Assembly (NCBI GenBank): GCA_012934845.2
Contig: WNNJ02001850.1
Coordinates: forward strand, 1-64,000
DNA length: 64,000 bases
Direction: 5' to 3'
Source of the DNA: Pomphorhynchus laevis
Taxonomy: Eukaryota; Acanthocephala; Palaeacanthocephala; Echinorhynchida; Pomphorhynchidae
Shown here: positions 53,570 through 64,000 of the stretch, piece after piece
How positions within the stretch are numbered: the first letter of the stretch is position 1
Layout: each line of letters starts with the position of its first letter
The notes under the pieces: model-generated
Seen by the model: the letters and a program-made list of their open reading frames with translations, nothing else
The model's database searches: none
Told to the model about the DNA's origin: nothing
Position numbers and translations under genes: made by a program

Positions 53570-54961
53570 TCATAATGATGTCACGGCCTCAGGTCCAGCG
53601 GGATCTGAGCCCTCCAGCACATCCAACACGCCGCTCTTCGACTGAACCACCCGGGGTCTATCACCCCCCCGAAGAATCCAATCTAGGCGGACTATGCGCG
53701 GTAATCGCGAGATGAGGAGCTTGAGAAACCTTAGTCTTTGCTCTGGAGGACGTCCTCTCGAAAAGAAGACTAATCCCGAGATAGCCCAAGTACCCCAGAG
53801 GCGCACTTGGGTTTTCCCATTCAACGACAGATGCTGAGCCCGTTTCAGGGCCCACCTAGCTTTCTTCAGGATACGTTTAAGTCTATCCAGGTCAGCTTTC
53901 GCCGACCAGTTCACCGTAACAGTGAACCCCAGGTATTTTACTCGACTTGTGAAGGTAGGGAGTGGTTGATTAGTCAATATAGAAGATAGAGCTGAGAGTG
54001 CTAGTCTCTTTAATTTTTTCTTTGTCGCAGGGGTGCCATGAAAGACAACTACCTGCGATTTGGATGAATTTAAAATAAGATTGGATAGGGTCAGCTGGTC
54101 TGTTAATCTTAAAAAGAAACGGCTGATGTCCGAAGCGACATCTTTGCACCTGCGTCCAGAGAACAGGGCCGTGGTATCATCAGCGTATACCACTAGATGT
54201 TGATCACGTTTAAAATTCTTGAATAGTACAATGGAGGCAGCAAGAAATAAGATAGGAGAAAGTGGGGATCCTTGGGGCACACCTGTAATAGGGTAGAACT
54301 GACACGCATCAGGGTCGTCTTCATAGTAGAACCTCTTGGTAAACAGTAATATCTCCACCCTGTTAACAATTCTCGCAGGCAACCCGAGGGACCTGAGAGA
54401 GGAGATAACAAAGGGAATGGAAATGCGGTCAAATGCAGCAGAAAAGTCAAGGAAAACAGCCACAGCTAGTTGATGGCTATTATCCCTACAAAACTGATGC
54501 ACTTCACCTATTGCTGAATGAACCGAGCGTCCCTTGACAAACCCGTGAAAACTCGGTGGGATCAAATTACGCCTACTTAAATGGTCGCGGATTCTACGCG
54601 CAAGCGCTTTTTCGTAGATGGAGATGAGGGAGTTTTGAATCGAAATGGGACGCAGATCTTTGGGACATGAAACCGGACTATGCTTTGGTAAGAAAATTCT
54701 ACGACTAATATTGATGCCGGCTACATCGGATGGTGAGGCTAAAAGCATTGTGACGGCCACTTCTCTTCTTTGATCGGCTGTCAAAAGCTGACAGACTCGA
54801 GAAGATAGTGGAGCGACGGATTTAGAGGTGCCCGGAAGTGGCCCCCAGGAGTTAAGGATATCTGTAACAGATAAGTCCCTGCTCCTGAAGTCACCCCAAG
54901 GCGGGATTGGTTGGGGAGATTGAGTGGCTCCATAATTATGTAGGGATAGTGACTCCTTCAA
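53570..54961 (-). pseudogene. LINE X1 ORF2, reverse transcriptase part
   Basis: 463 codons: KDLRPISIQNSLISIYEKAL (fingers), FHGFVKGRSVHSAIGEVHQF, LAVAVFLDFSAAFDRISIPF (motif A), GVPQGSPLSPILFLA (motif B), HLVVYADDTTALFSG (motif C, YADD), LILNSSKSQVVVFHG and VKYLGFTVTVNWSAKADLDR (motifs D and E), then a short C-terminus. All catalytic residues are present. Confidence 0.88.
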
Positions 54962-54994
54962 AACATTATCAAGGCCTATACTACCAATCCAACC

Positions 54995-55963
54995 CTAAGC
55001 TCTATCCTTCCAACAGACAAACTTTTCCTTCTTGAATATCTTCCAGAAGGAAGACTGAGAAGGGTTAAGGTGAGCGATGTTCGCCTTATCCCTGCTCAGC
55101 TGGAACCTATATCTAGTGCTCCAGTATTCATTCGAGATGGCCTGCCTGGCGGAAACAGAGACATTGGGAAGAATTAGGTCATGAGAGATGGTCTGTTTTT
55201 GGCGCGACTGCTCAGTACAGATGGGTTTCAACAGCCACATCTTATGAAGCAGTAATATGTCGAGGAGAGAATTAGTTGTTGAGCAATGAAAAGTTGGGGA
55301 CGGTGGTTTGTGAATAAGGTAATCGTTCCTGGCTCTGCGGAGTGCTGCATTAATCCAACGACCAGTTCTGTCGTTGAAGTCACCGAGCAACATGTCATAG
55401 CCACTACCCAAGATACGGTCCAGGAGATCACGGTTCTTGTGAATTTCCCCTGGCCTAATATAGATATTGGCTATGCTGATACGTTTACCATTCTTACAAA
55501 GTGAAACAGCTAAACAAGACAGGGCTGGACAAGAATAGTTTAAAAGAAGGGATGATCTTAAGGAGCATTTAACTAGGGTTAAAAGACCTTGAGATGAAGA
55601 GGCGTGAGGAGGGGTTATGTACGGAGTGAAGTGGGTGTAAATATGCTTGGGGATAAATCGAGTAATGTCCTGGGGGATACGGATAGACCGCGTCTCCTGA
55701 AGGACTATAACATCCGCATCTCTACCAGATAGAAGGCTAAGGGCAGAAGCACCTCCCGAATTCCACTGAAGTATATTCAGTGAAAAAGGCTCTTGCCTAC
55801 TTTGCATTGTGTTACGACAGCTGGAGTGGGATGCATACCTCCTAGCAGAAACTAGGAGAGAGAAAGTTGCCCTTCTCACTCCCAGCCCTACCAGGAGAAG
55901 ACACTTGCCCACCGGCATTATCTTCATCTCCCTTTGAGGCCAACAACTCCCAACATATATCAT
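54995..55963 (-). pseudogene. LINE X1 ORF2, endonuclease part
   Basis: 323 codons. FSLNILQWNSGGASALSLL (first strand and Asn), DADVIVLQETRSIRIP (catalytic Glu), GYDMLLGDFNDRTGRWIN (GDFN) and TISHDLIL (SDH-like) are the apurinic endonuclease blocks that nick target DNA. The frame continues into the RT frame after one TAG. Confidence 0.85.
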
Positions 55964-56099
55964 CTTTCTTTGCCAACTTCAAGGAAGCCAACTTTTGTTT
56001 AGAAGATGATCTCTTCTTAGAACGGGGGGCTCTCTTTGAAGAGGTAAGAATTTCGCTATCAGATGGTTCGTTAAGGCTCGAATCTCGTCTTTATATATC

Positions 56100-57175
56100 T
56101 GTAGTCTTGCGTCAACAATTTTGAAAATGTCGGTGTCCGACATACCATAACCGTTTGAATTGGATAAGCTGGCAGCGGCAAAGTGGGCCGGTTTGACCGG
56201 TGCCCCACAATGCCTTAATTTGTATTCTTCGAAGATAGGACATCTTCTAGACCAAGCCGGGTGCTGACCACCACAATTGGAACACAGTGGGGGGAGAGAA
56301 CATTTCCCCTCATGGACTTCGGAAGAGCTGCAAACCCCACACGTATGGGGCCTAGTACAGTTCGAGGATCAGTGCCCCCAGAGGTGGCACCCATTGCAAT
56401 GGGGGTATGTTAAGTCATCAGCATCAACGATATTGAAAGAAAGATTGTACCCCAGAAAGAGGTTACATTTGCTTTTAGCCAGACATTCCGCCTGATCGAC
56501 TGCGGTAGAACAGAATGCTATTGGTATAGCCTGGCCTTTCTTGCCCAGGATTGGGCGAATATTATGAATTTTGAACTCAGATGTGAAAGCAATGATATAT
56601 TCCTCCGTTGCGAAGGGCGGAAAATTATTAATTTTCAGAGTCGCCTGAATAGGCCTGTAAGTAGTTGACCCAAATTCTTTTAGGTGTGTTTCGAAAAATT
56701 CTAGGTACGATGCTGCTAGATCTGGAGAGCTGAAAGAAACCCGGATTTCGGAATCTAAATATTTTATCGAATTAAATAGAATTCTCTTCTTATAAGAGCT
56801 TGTAAACTCTCTCAGAAAAATATTGAAAAGATTCTTCCTTTCAAATGGTTGAAGAAGTCTGATTATTACCAGATTCACCACTTTAGGCACAGGAGGGAGT
56901 TCTCCATCCGTGCTTGAGATTAAAAAATTAGACGAAATAGGACTAACCTTGTTTTCTTTGGCTTGAAAATTCGATGTTACATTGGAAATACCTGAGTTCC
57001 GTTCCATATTAGCTTGATTTTGTAAGTTGTTTGAAGCACCGATGGTAAATTTTTTTACAATTTTTTCTGTCATGTTGCACGCCTTTTTGATATGGCTGAT
57101 AAATAATTGCTTACATGTTGATGGTAAGAACCTACATACAATCCATTTAGCCTCATCATTATAAAGATAAAGCAA
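56100..57175 (-). pseudogene. LINE X1 ORF1, nucleic-acid-binding protein
   Basis: The frame 57175-56369 (likely start MTEKIVKKFTIGASNN at about 57073) covers a basic region, an RRM-like part (TLKINNFPPFATEEYIIAFT) and the first knuckle CNGCHLWGH. After a stop, other frames continue CTRPHTCGVCSSS, CSNCGGQHPAW-like and a C-terminal helix with TDIFKIVDARLQIYKD. The order of knuckles is that of ORF1p in I/Jockey-type LINEs, which coats element RNA. Confidence 0.7.
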
Positions 57176-57179
57176 TTAA

Positions 57180-57595
57180 AAATGCTTCACCATTACTAAG
57201 TGTACGTACTGCATTCGCAGTGTCATGTTTCCTAGTAAATATGCAACGTTAAAATTGATGGCATAGCGACTATGAAAAAGGTATGTGATTTTTAGACTTA
57301 TGCGAATTGTATTCAGTGCATTTACCACTGACATGAACTTTAATATTTAAAATATTATTGACATTTTTGTCGTTAATTGTACTACTTTTCGCTTAATTGT
57401 GTATCCTCGAAACTATTGCTGAATATTCCGGCATATTCAGAAATTAATAATAAAAAGGATTTTCTACAAAATATATTCAAAAATTGCATACTCGTTTTAT
57501 AAATAAATAAATAAATAAAGACTGTTAAATCAAGAAAAATACATACAATAAGTCACAAAAAACCAGTACAAGGATGACAGTTAATTAAGAAACGA
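57180..57595. other. Spacer between LINE copies X1 and X2
   Basis: AT-rich, containing an ATAA run at about 57500. No coding sequence. Confidence 0.5.
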
Positions 57596-57959
57596 AGTAT
57601 GACTTCTTTCTTCAGAAGCCTTCCAATCTTTACGGCCTCAAATCCAGGAGGATCTGAGACCCCCCCACAACCGATCCACCACGCCGCCTTCCGACTAAAC
57701 CGCCCGTGGTATTTCAGCCCTCGAAGAAACCAATCGGCGCGGATTATGCTGGGTAAACGAGATACGAGCAGTCTGAGAAAGCTTAGCCTTTACTCTAGGG
57801 ACGTCCTCTAGAGAAGAAGACTAATTCCGAGATAGCCCAGGTACCCCAAAGGCGCACCTAGGTTTTCCCTTTCGATAACAGATGCTGTGCCCGTTTCAAG
57901 GGTCACCTAGATTTCTTCAGGATACGTTTAATTCTACCCAAGTCAGCTTTCACCGACCA

Positions 57960-58598
57960 GTTCAACGTAACGGTGAACCACCGGTATTTTACTCCACTCG
58001 TGAAGAAGGTAGGAGTGGTTGATTAGTCAAAATGTAAGAGAGAGCAGAGAGTGCTAGTCTCTTAAGTTTTCGCTTTGCTGCAAGTGCACCATGGAAGAAT
58101 GCCACCTGCGATTTGGCGGAATTTGAAATAAGATTAGACGTGGGTAACTGGTCTTTTAATCTTAAAAAAGAAAGGGCTGATGTCCGAGACTAGGTATTTG
58201 CATCTGTGTCCAGAGAACAGGGCTATGGTATCATCAGCGTATACCACTAGACGTTGATCACGTTTAAATATTTTCAAGAGCTCAATGGAAGCATAAAGAA
58301 ACAATATAGGAGAAAGAGGGGATCCTTGGGGCACACCCGTAATAGGGTAGAACTGACATGCATCAGGGTCGTCTTCATAAAATAAAAGCTTGGTGTACAA
58401 TAGTATCTTCACCCTGTTAACAATTCTCGAATGCAACCTTAGGGACCTCAAAGAAGAGATAACAAAGGAAATGGAGATGGGGTTAAATGCAGCAGAAAAG
58501 TCAAGGAAAACAGCCACTACTAGACGATGGCTATTATCCCGACAAAACTGCTTCACATCACCAACTGCTGAATGAGCTCAGCGACCTTTGACGAACCC
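57960..58598 (-). repeat. Near-identical inverted arm (partner 63363-64000)
   Basis: The reverse complement of this stretch matches 63363-64000 with only a handful of differences, and a 140-residue RT frame is the same in both. The element sequence on the upstream side of 63363 is far more diverged. The partner arm reaches the window end, so the true length is unknown. Confidence 0.85.
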
Positions 58599-60439
58599 AT
58601 GACATCTGGGGAGATCAGATTACGCCTAATTAAATAGTCGCGGATTTTACGCGCAAGCGCTTTTTCGTAAATCAACGCGAGAACATTTTGAATCGAAATG
58701 GGTTTCAGATCTTTAGGGCATGAGCAGGATTTTTCTTAGGAATAAAAACTCGCTTACAAATATTGATGCCTGCTACATCGGATGGGGAGGTTAGAAGCAT
58801 TGTGGCGGCCACCTCTCTTCTCTAATCGGCTTTTAAATGCTGACAGACTCGAGAAGAAAGTGGAGCTACGGATTTGGAGGTGCCCGGAATAAAGGCCCAA
58901 GAGTTGAGAATATCTGTAGCAGATAGATCCCTACTCCTGAAGTTTCCCCAAGGCGGGATTGGTTGAGGTGATTGCGTGGTTCCATAGTTGTGTAGGGCTA
59001 GTGACTCCTCTAAATTGTTTTCAAGGCCTATACTACCGATCCAACCCAATGCCCTATCCTTCCAACAAACAAACTTCTCATTCTTAAATATCTTTCAAAA
59101 CGAAGACTGAGAATGGTTAAGAAGAGCAATACTCGCCCTATCCCTATTCAGCTGGAACCTATATCTAGTGCTCCAGTATTCATTCGAGAGGGCCTGTTTG
59201 GTGGAAGCAGAGAGATTAGGGAAGTTCAGCAAATTTTCAAGGACATTGAGTTTCGTCTGAGTGGGATTGTATATGCGACCTTTATAGGTAGTTGATATAA
59301 TCGCGGTAACTTACGAAAAGAGGTATGTATTAAATTCAGTAAGACTCTCATTTCCCATTCTAGGAAAGAGTCGGATAGTTGTCTGGAAGAAGGCAACTCT
59401 GATCGGATCAAAATGAAACCTCCTTCGTAGCAACGTATCTTCCTCAATTCTCCAACAAATAGGGTCAGGAGAGGTGGACAGTTGTTGGCGCGACTGCTCC
59501 GTCAACAATTCATTAACAATTGAATTTGTTGATGTGCAATGAATGGTGGGTGACGATGGTTTGTGAATAAGATAACCGTTCCTAGCTCTACAAAGTGATG
59601 CATTGATCCAACGACCATTCTGTCATTGAAGTCCCCAAGAATCAAGTCATAGCCGCCATCAATATTACCATACAGGAGGTCACGGTTATTGTGAATCTTC
59701 CCTGGACGTATGTAGACATTGGCTAGACTGAGGCGTTTACCGTTCTTACAGAGTGAAACTACCAAACAAGACATGGCTGGACACGAGTAATTTAAAAGGA
59801 GGGAGGACCTTAAGGAGCACTTAACTAAGGTCAAGAGTCCTAGAGATGAGGAGGAGTAAGGTGGGGTTATGTACAGAGTATAGTGGGAACAGATATGCTT
59901 GGGGATAAATCGAGTAATGTCCTGGGGAAGACGGATAGACCGCGTCTCCTGAAGGACTATAACATCTGCATATCTACCAAATAAAAGTCTAAGGGCAGAA
60001 TCACCTCCTGAATTCCACTGAAGGATACTCAGTGAAAAAGGCCCACGAGTACACTGCATTGTGATGGATTAGTTGGATGGGGATTGCCTACCTAGACAAA
60101 GCTAGGTGCAGGAAAGGTTGCCCTTCTCGCCACTAGCCCCCTCCTGGGAAGTTACTTGCCTTTGGGCAGTATTTTCATTTCCCCTATTAGTCATCTTTCG
60201 GATTAACTTCCCAATCTTGATCGGGGGACGGCATGGGCCGAAGCCCCTCTGTGTCGACTCCAGAACCGAGGAAACAGGAAGCACAGAATCGGTCCCGATA
60301 ACAGTAAGGATAGAGCGTACAAACTCCTACATCTGCCGAACAGCATTCGTATTCTTTACGCCAATAGTCCGTAGAATGCCAGCGTCATCCATACGTGGAG
60401 CTGCAGCAACCGTGAAGGACTTGGCAAGATTGGACGGTT

Positions 60440-61320
60440 TCAACAAAAATAACTTTCTATAATTTTTGAATAGAGAGCACTTCCTGCTCCCATCTGGATG
60501 CCCCCCCCCGCAATTCGAGCAGGAAGATCGGCTTTGCAGCGATCGGTAGTTGCAAGAGAAGAACAGCTGACAGAGCTACAGACCCCACACGAAGGGGTCA
60601 CACTGCAGCTTGAGGCCAAGTGTCCCCATTTGTGACACCGTCTGCAGTGGGGATAGGTCAGATCATCCCTCTCTGTGATAGTGAATTTTATATTGGAACC
60701 CATAAAGGGATTCGGCGCAAAATAGGACAAGGACTTAGCAATATTTACGGGAGCATTGCAAAAGCCAACCGAAATAGGGTTCCCGTCCCTACTCCGGATT
60801 GACCTCAGATGATTGACTTTGAATTTAGCCATAAAAGAGCGTATATCTTCTTCCATTGAGCAGGGAAGATTTGAAACTTTAAGAGAGGCCAGGATAGGCT
60901 TGGATGAGATTTCACCATATTCAGCTAAATTGGCGAAGAAGTACTCCATGTAGTTTGCGGCGAGGTCATTGGAGACAAAAGACATCTTCACCTCCGCAGG
61001 GTGTAACCCAACAAAATTAAATAGAACCCTGTTCAGAAACTGTTTGGTGAAGGATCTCAAAAATTTATTGTAAATATCGTGTTTTTCAACCGGTTTTTTA
61101 ACTTTTATTATCAACAAATTCTTCAATTTAGGGATGGCGGAAACACCTCCCTATCACCTGAGACCATAGGAAAATTACTAACCTTGCTACTTGAATGATT
61201 CGTAGTTAGATTTATTTTTATTTCATCTTTTTTCTTAGGATAATCGTGGATTTTAGAATGAATACAGGCAAAATTGTTGCTATCGTTTGATAGCTCAGAC
61301 GATACTTGTACACTACACAT
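60440..61320 (-). pseudogene. LINE X2 ORF1
   Basis: Two frames (61320-61123, 61126-60440) overlap by a few bases. The second has SNDLAANYMEYFFANLAEYG and ASLKVSNLPCSMEEDIRSFM (RRM-like), then knuckles CRRCHKWGHLASSC and CGVCSSVSC. It preserves the knuckle that is interrupted in X1. Confidence 0.7.
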
Positions 61321-61369
61321 TTTTGCTATTCAGGAATACTCGTTTTTAATTCAGGAATATACTAAGAAT

Positions 61370-64000
61370 TTGTGGTATTTGCGGTCACAGAGTTGTACAA
61401 ATGCTGCTGGCGGGAAGTGTGATGCACTCCCGAAATGTTCGAACTGTGGGCGGGACCATCACGCTTGGTCCCGTAAATGTGATGATTTCAAAAAATACAG
61501 AGATAGATTCTGCTCTTCCTTCCAGGTGAATAAAGAGACTGCTAGTTTCTCTGTAAGTTTCTCAATGATGTCCGACAAGGACATCATCCGGCTCTTTGCA
61601 TTGCAAAAACAATCAATTCTACAACAGATTGAGAATTTAATCAATCACAAATTATATCTCCTGTATACAGCACCTTAAATTGTCAGACCTATCGCAATGG
61701 CAAATCTAAGAAGCGGGGATATAAGCTCATACCGTACCTCCAATCAAAGTTGGGAGATTACTGAATGTGAAAGGCATGGCCTTATCAGTAGATGAAGATA
61801 TTGCCCGTGGGCAAATGCCCACCTTGGATAGTGCTAGTGGCAGGAAGGGTAACCTTCCTGCTCCTAGCTCTGTCTAGGCTGGCAATCCCCCATCCAACTA
61901 ATCCATCACAATGCATAGTACTCGTGAGCCTTTTTCACTGAATATCCTTCAGTGGAATTCGGGATGTGCTTCTGCCCTTAGACTTCTATCTGGTAGATAT
62001 GCAGATGTTATAATCTTTCAGGAAAACGCGGTATATCCGTATCCCTCAGGACATTACTCGATTTATCCGTAAGCACATTTGTTCTCACTATACTTCTTAC
62101 ATAACCCCGCATCACTCCTCTTCATCTCAAGGTCTTATAACCTTAGTTAAATGCTCTTAAAAATCTTTCCTCTTGCTAAACTACTCTTGGCCAACCCTGT
62201 CTTGTTTTGTTATATCACTCTGTAAGAACGGTAAACGCCTCAGTCTAGCTAATGTCTACATCCTCCCAGGTGAGATCCACAAGAACCGTGATCTCCTGGA
62301 TAGGATTATTGATAGCGGTTATGGCATGGTACTTGGTGATTTCAACGACATAACTGGTCGTTAGGTTAATGCAGCACTCTGCAGAGCCAAGAACGGTTAC
62401 CATATTCATAAACCACCATCCCCCACCTTTCACTGCACATCAACGAATTTACTCTTCGACTTACTGCTGCTACACAAGAGGTGGTTATTGAAACCTCTCT
62501 GTACGAAGCAGTCCGGACAATATCTCTTCACCTCCAATGACTTAATTCGTTGGCGGATAGAAGAGGATACGCTGCTTTGAAGGAGATTCCACTTTGAGCC
62601 TATCAGAGTTGCTTTCTTTCAGGCAGCTAATCAACACTTCCCCCAAGCTACCGCGATACTTTCGATTGCATATAAAGATCGTATTTACAGTTCCACTCCG
62701 ACAATACTCAAGACTTTAGCATACATGCTCCGTCTTCCCAATCTCTTTGCTTCTGCCAGGCAATCTCTCTCGAAAGAATATTGGAGCACTAGATTTAGGT
62801 TTATCTGGGTAAGGATAGGGCAAGCATTGCTTCCCTGAATCCAACTCAGTCTTCTTTCTGGAAGATGTTCAAGAAAGAGTAGTTCGTTTGTTGGAAGGAT
62901 AGATCCTTGGGTTGGATTGGTAAAATAGGTCTCGATAAAGTTTTGTAGGAGTCACTATCCTTACATAATTATAAAGCCACGCAATCATCCCAGCCAATCC
63001 CGCTCCGGGGAGACTTCAGGAGTAGAGACCTAGCTATCACAGATATCCTTCACTCCTAGTGGCTTCTTCCGGGCACCTCCAAATCCGTCGCTCCACTCTC
63101 TTCTCATGTCTATCAGCTTTTGACAGCCGAACAAAGAAGAGAAGTGGCCGTCAAAATGCTATTAGCCACCCCTTTCGATGTGGCCGGCATCAACATTAGT
63201 AGACGAGTTTTTATTCCTAAGAACAATCCAGTCTCGTCCCCTAAAGACCTGCCGCCCATTTCGATTCAGAATTCCCACATCTTCATTTACGAGAAAGCGC
63301 TTGCGCTAAAATCCGCGACTATCTAAGTAGGAGAAATTTAAACCCACCAGTTTGCCATGGGTTCGTCAAAAGTCGCTGAGCTCATTCAGCAGTTGGTGAT
63401 GTGAAGCAGTTTTGTCGGGATAATAGCCATCGTCTAGTAGTGGCTGTTTTCCTTGACTTTTCTGCTGCATTTAACCCCATCTCCATTTCCTTTGTTATCT
63501 CTTCTTTGAGGTCCCTAAGGTTGCATTCGAGAATTGTTAACAGGGTGAAGATACTATTGTACACCAAGCTTTTATTTTATGAAGACGACCCTGATGCATG
63601 TCAGTTCTACCCTATTACAGGTGTGCCCCAAGGATCCCCTCTTTCTCCTATATTGTTTCTTTATGCTTCCATTGAGCTCTTAAAAATATTTAAACGTGAT
63701 CAACGTCTAGTGGTATACGCTGATGATACCATAGCCCTGTTCTCTGGACACAGATGCAAATACCTAGTCTCGGACATCAGCCCTTTCTTTTTTAAGATTA
63801 AAAGACCAGTTACCCACGTCTAATCTTATTTCAAATTCCGCCAAATCGCAGGTGGCATTCTTCCATGGTGCACTTGCAGCAAAGCGAAATCTTAAGAGAC
63901 TAGCACTCTCTGCTCTCTCTTACATTTTGACTAATCAACCACTCCTACCTTCTTCACGAGTCGAGTAAAATAACGGTGGTTCACCGTTACGTTGAACTGG
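61370..64000 (+). mobile_element. I/Jockey-like LINE copy X3, 5'-truncated, runs off the window
   Basis: Plus strand: the C-terminal part of ORF1 (61355-61678, GGKCDALPKCSNCGRDHHAW knuckle and a MMSDKDIIRLFALQ helix), an endonuclease with many breaks (61920-62560, FSLNILQWNSGCASALRLL-like, GYGMVLGDFNDITGR) and the RT (63120-63823, VAGINISRRVFIPKNNPVSS, VAVFLDFSAAFNPISI, GVPQGSPLSPILFL, YADDTIALFSG). It lies head to head with X2, with the two 5' ends only about 25 bases apart. Confidence 0.85.
63363..64000 (+). repeat. Near-identical inverted arm (partner 57960-58598)
   Basis: Plus-strand partner of 57960-58598. Differences seen by eye include AAGTCGC/AGGTCGC near 63371, ACAGGT/ACGGGT near 63620, TTAAAAAT/TTGAAAAT near 63682 and two near 63962-63974. 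Confidence 0.85.

Larger units (their letters stand above)
53570..57175 (-). mobile_element. I/Jockey-like LINE copy X1, nearly complete
   Basis: Minus strand: ORF1 with zinc knuckles (57175-56100 region), then ORF2 with apurinic-type endonuclease and RT (55963-53570). ORF2 is in one frame, interrupted by a single TAG at 54992-54994; the related copies at 59027 and 62902 have a leucine codon there. ORF1 breaks at a TGA inside the first zinc knuckle. No RNase H domain is visible. It is the best preserved of three copies in the last 11 kb. Confidence 0.85.
57600..61345 (-). mobile_element. I/Jockey-like LINE copy X2, decayed
   Basis: Minus strand: ORF1 (61320-60440, with LFNFVGLHPAEVKMSFVSND, CRRCHKWGHLASSC and CGVCSS), endonuclease (60059-59502, LSILQWNSGGDSALRLLFGR, LQETRSIRLPQDITR, LILGDFND), then an RT broken into several frames (59447-57600), of which 58556-58134 is best kept (VAVFLDFSAAFNPISI, GVPQGSPLSPILFL, LVVYADDTIALFSG). 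More than five frame changes. Its RT third is almost identical to the inverted copy X3. Confidence 0.85.

Overview
The window is eukaryotic DNA from an invertebrate animal with a very AT-rich genome. The evidence is a host gene with phase-consistent introns of about 48-50 bases (a TALE homeobox gene), pieces of two further metazoan genes with similar mini-introns (a Tudor-domain gene and an NSF-like ATPase), and a retroelement load of the kind seen in invertebrates: Naiad-type Penelope-like elements (PLEs), canonical Penelope, RTE, NeSL/Utopia-like, CR1/L2-like and I/Jockey-like LINEs, and two decayed Ty3/Gypsy fossils. I cannot name the species. There is no operon structure, no CRISPR array and no prokaryotic gene.

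Layout. 1-2100: simple repeats, a perfect 58-bp palindrome and a degenerate tandem array. 2166-5665: a multi-exon Tudor-domain gene on the + strand whose introns hold retroelement scraps. 5700-7325: AT-rich DNA with a 121-bp tandem repeat. 7325-14900: a nest of Naiad elements: one nearly full-length copy (7453-10915, minus), a truncated copy directly behind it that gives a pseudo-LTR arrangement, and an inverted decayed copy. 15440-19182: a small coiled-coil exon, LINE scraps and a truncated NSF gene. 20000-24100: more Naiad scraps and the TALE homeobox gene. 24600-27700: a nearly complete but dead RTE LINE. 28000-38400: an unidentified coding-like scrap, two Gypsy fossils, a truncated second copy of the homeobox upstream region, and blocks of a tRNA-like satellite mixed with diverged Naiad 3' ends. 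39300-48770: more of the satellite, a NeSL/Utopia-like LINE, and a Penelope element with a 5' inversion. 48779-51675: a second nearly complete Naiad. 52340-53340: a LINE tail and a 15-bp minisatellite. 53500-64000: three copies of one I/Jockey-like LINE, two of them head to head, with one stretch of near-identical inverted arms that runs off the window end.

How it fits together. The intact-looking functional content is small: the homeobox gene and possibly the Tudor gene. The rest is a retroelement graveyard in which pieces have been copied again. A block of about 2.7 kb (32555-35240) recurs at 47311-52780, interrupted there by a Naiad copy and a LINE tail, and the homeobox 5' region recurs at 31007-32246.

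The most useful signals are: (a) the permuted PLE (GIY-YIG nuclease before the reverse transcriptase), with a GC-rich structured leader and a pseudoknot-capable 3' UTR conserved between copies; (b) a dispersed satellite whose 70-72-nt core can fold like a tRNA with compensated stem changes; (c) a twin-priming-like inversion in a Penelope element; (d) an abrupt identity jump between inverted LINE copies at 63363. All splice models and RNA folds were made by eye and need computation.
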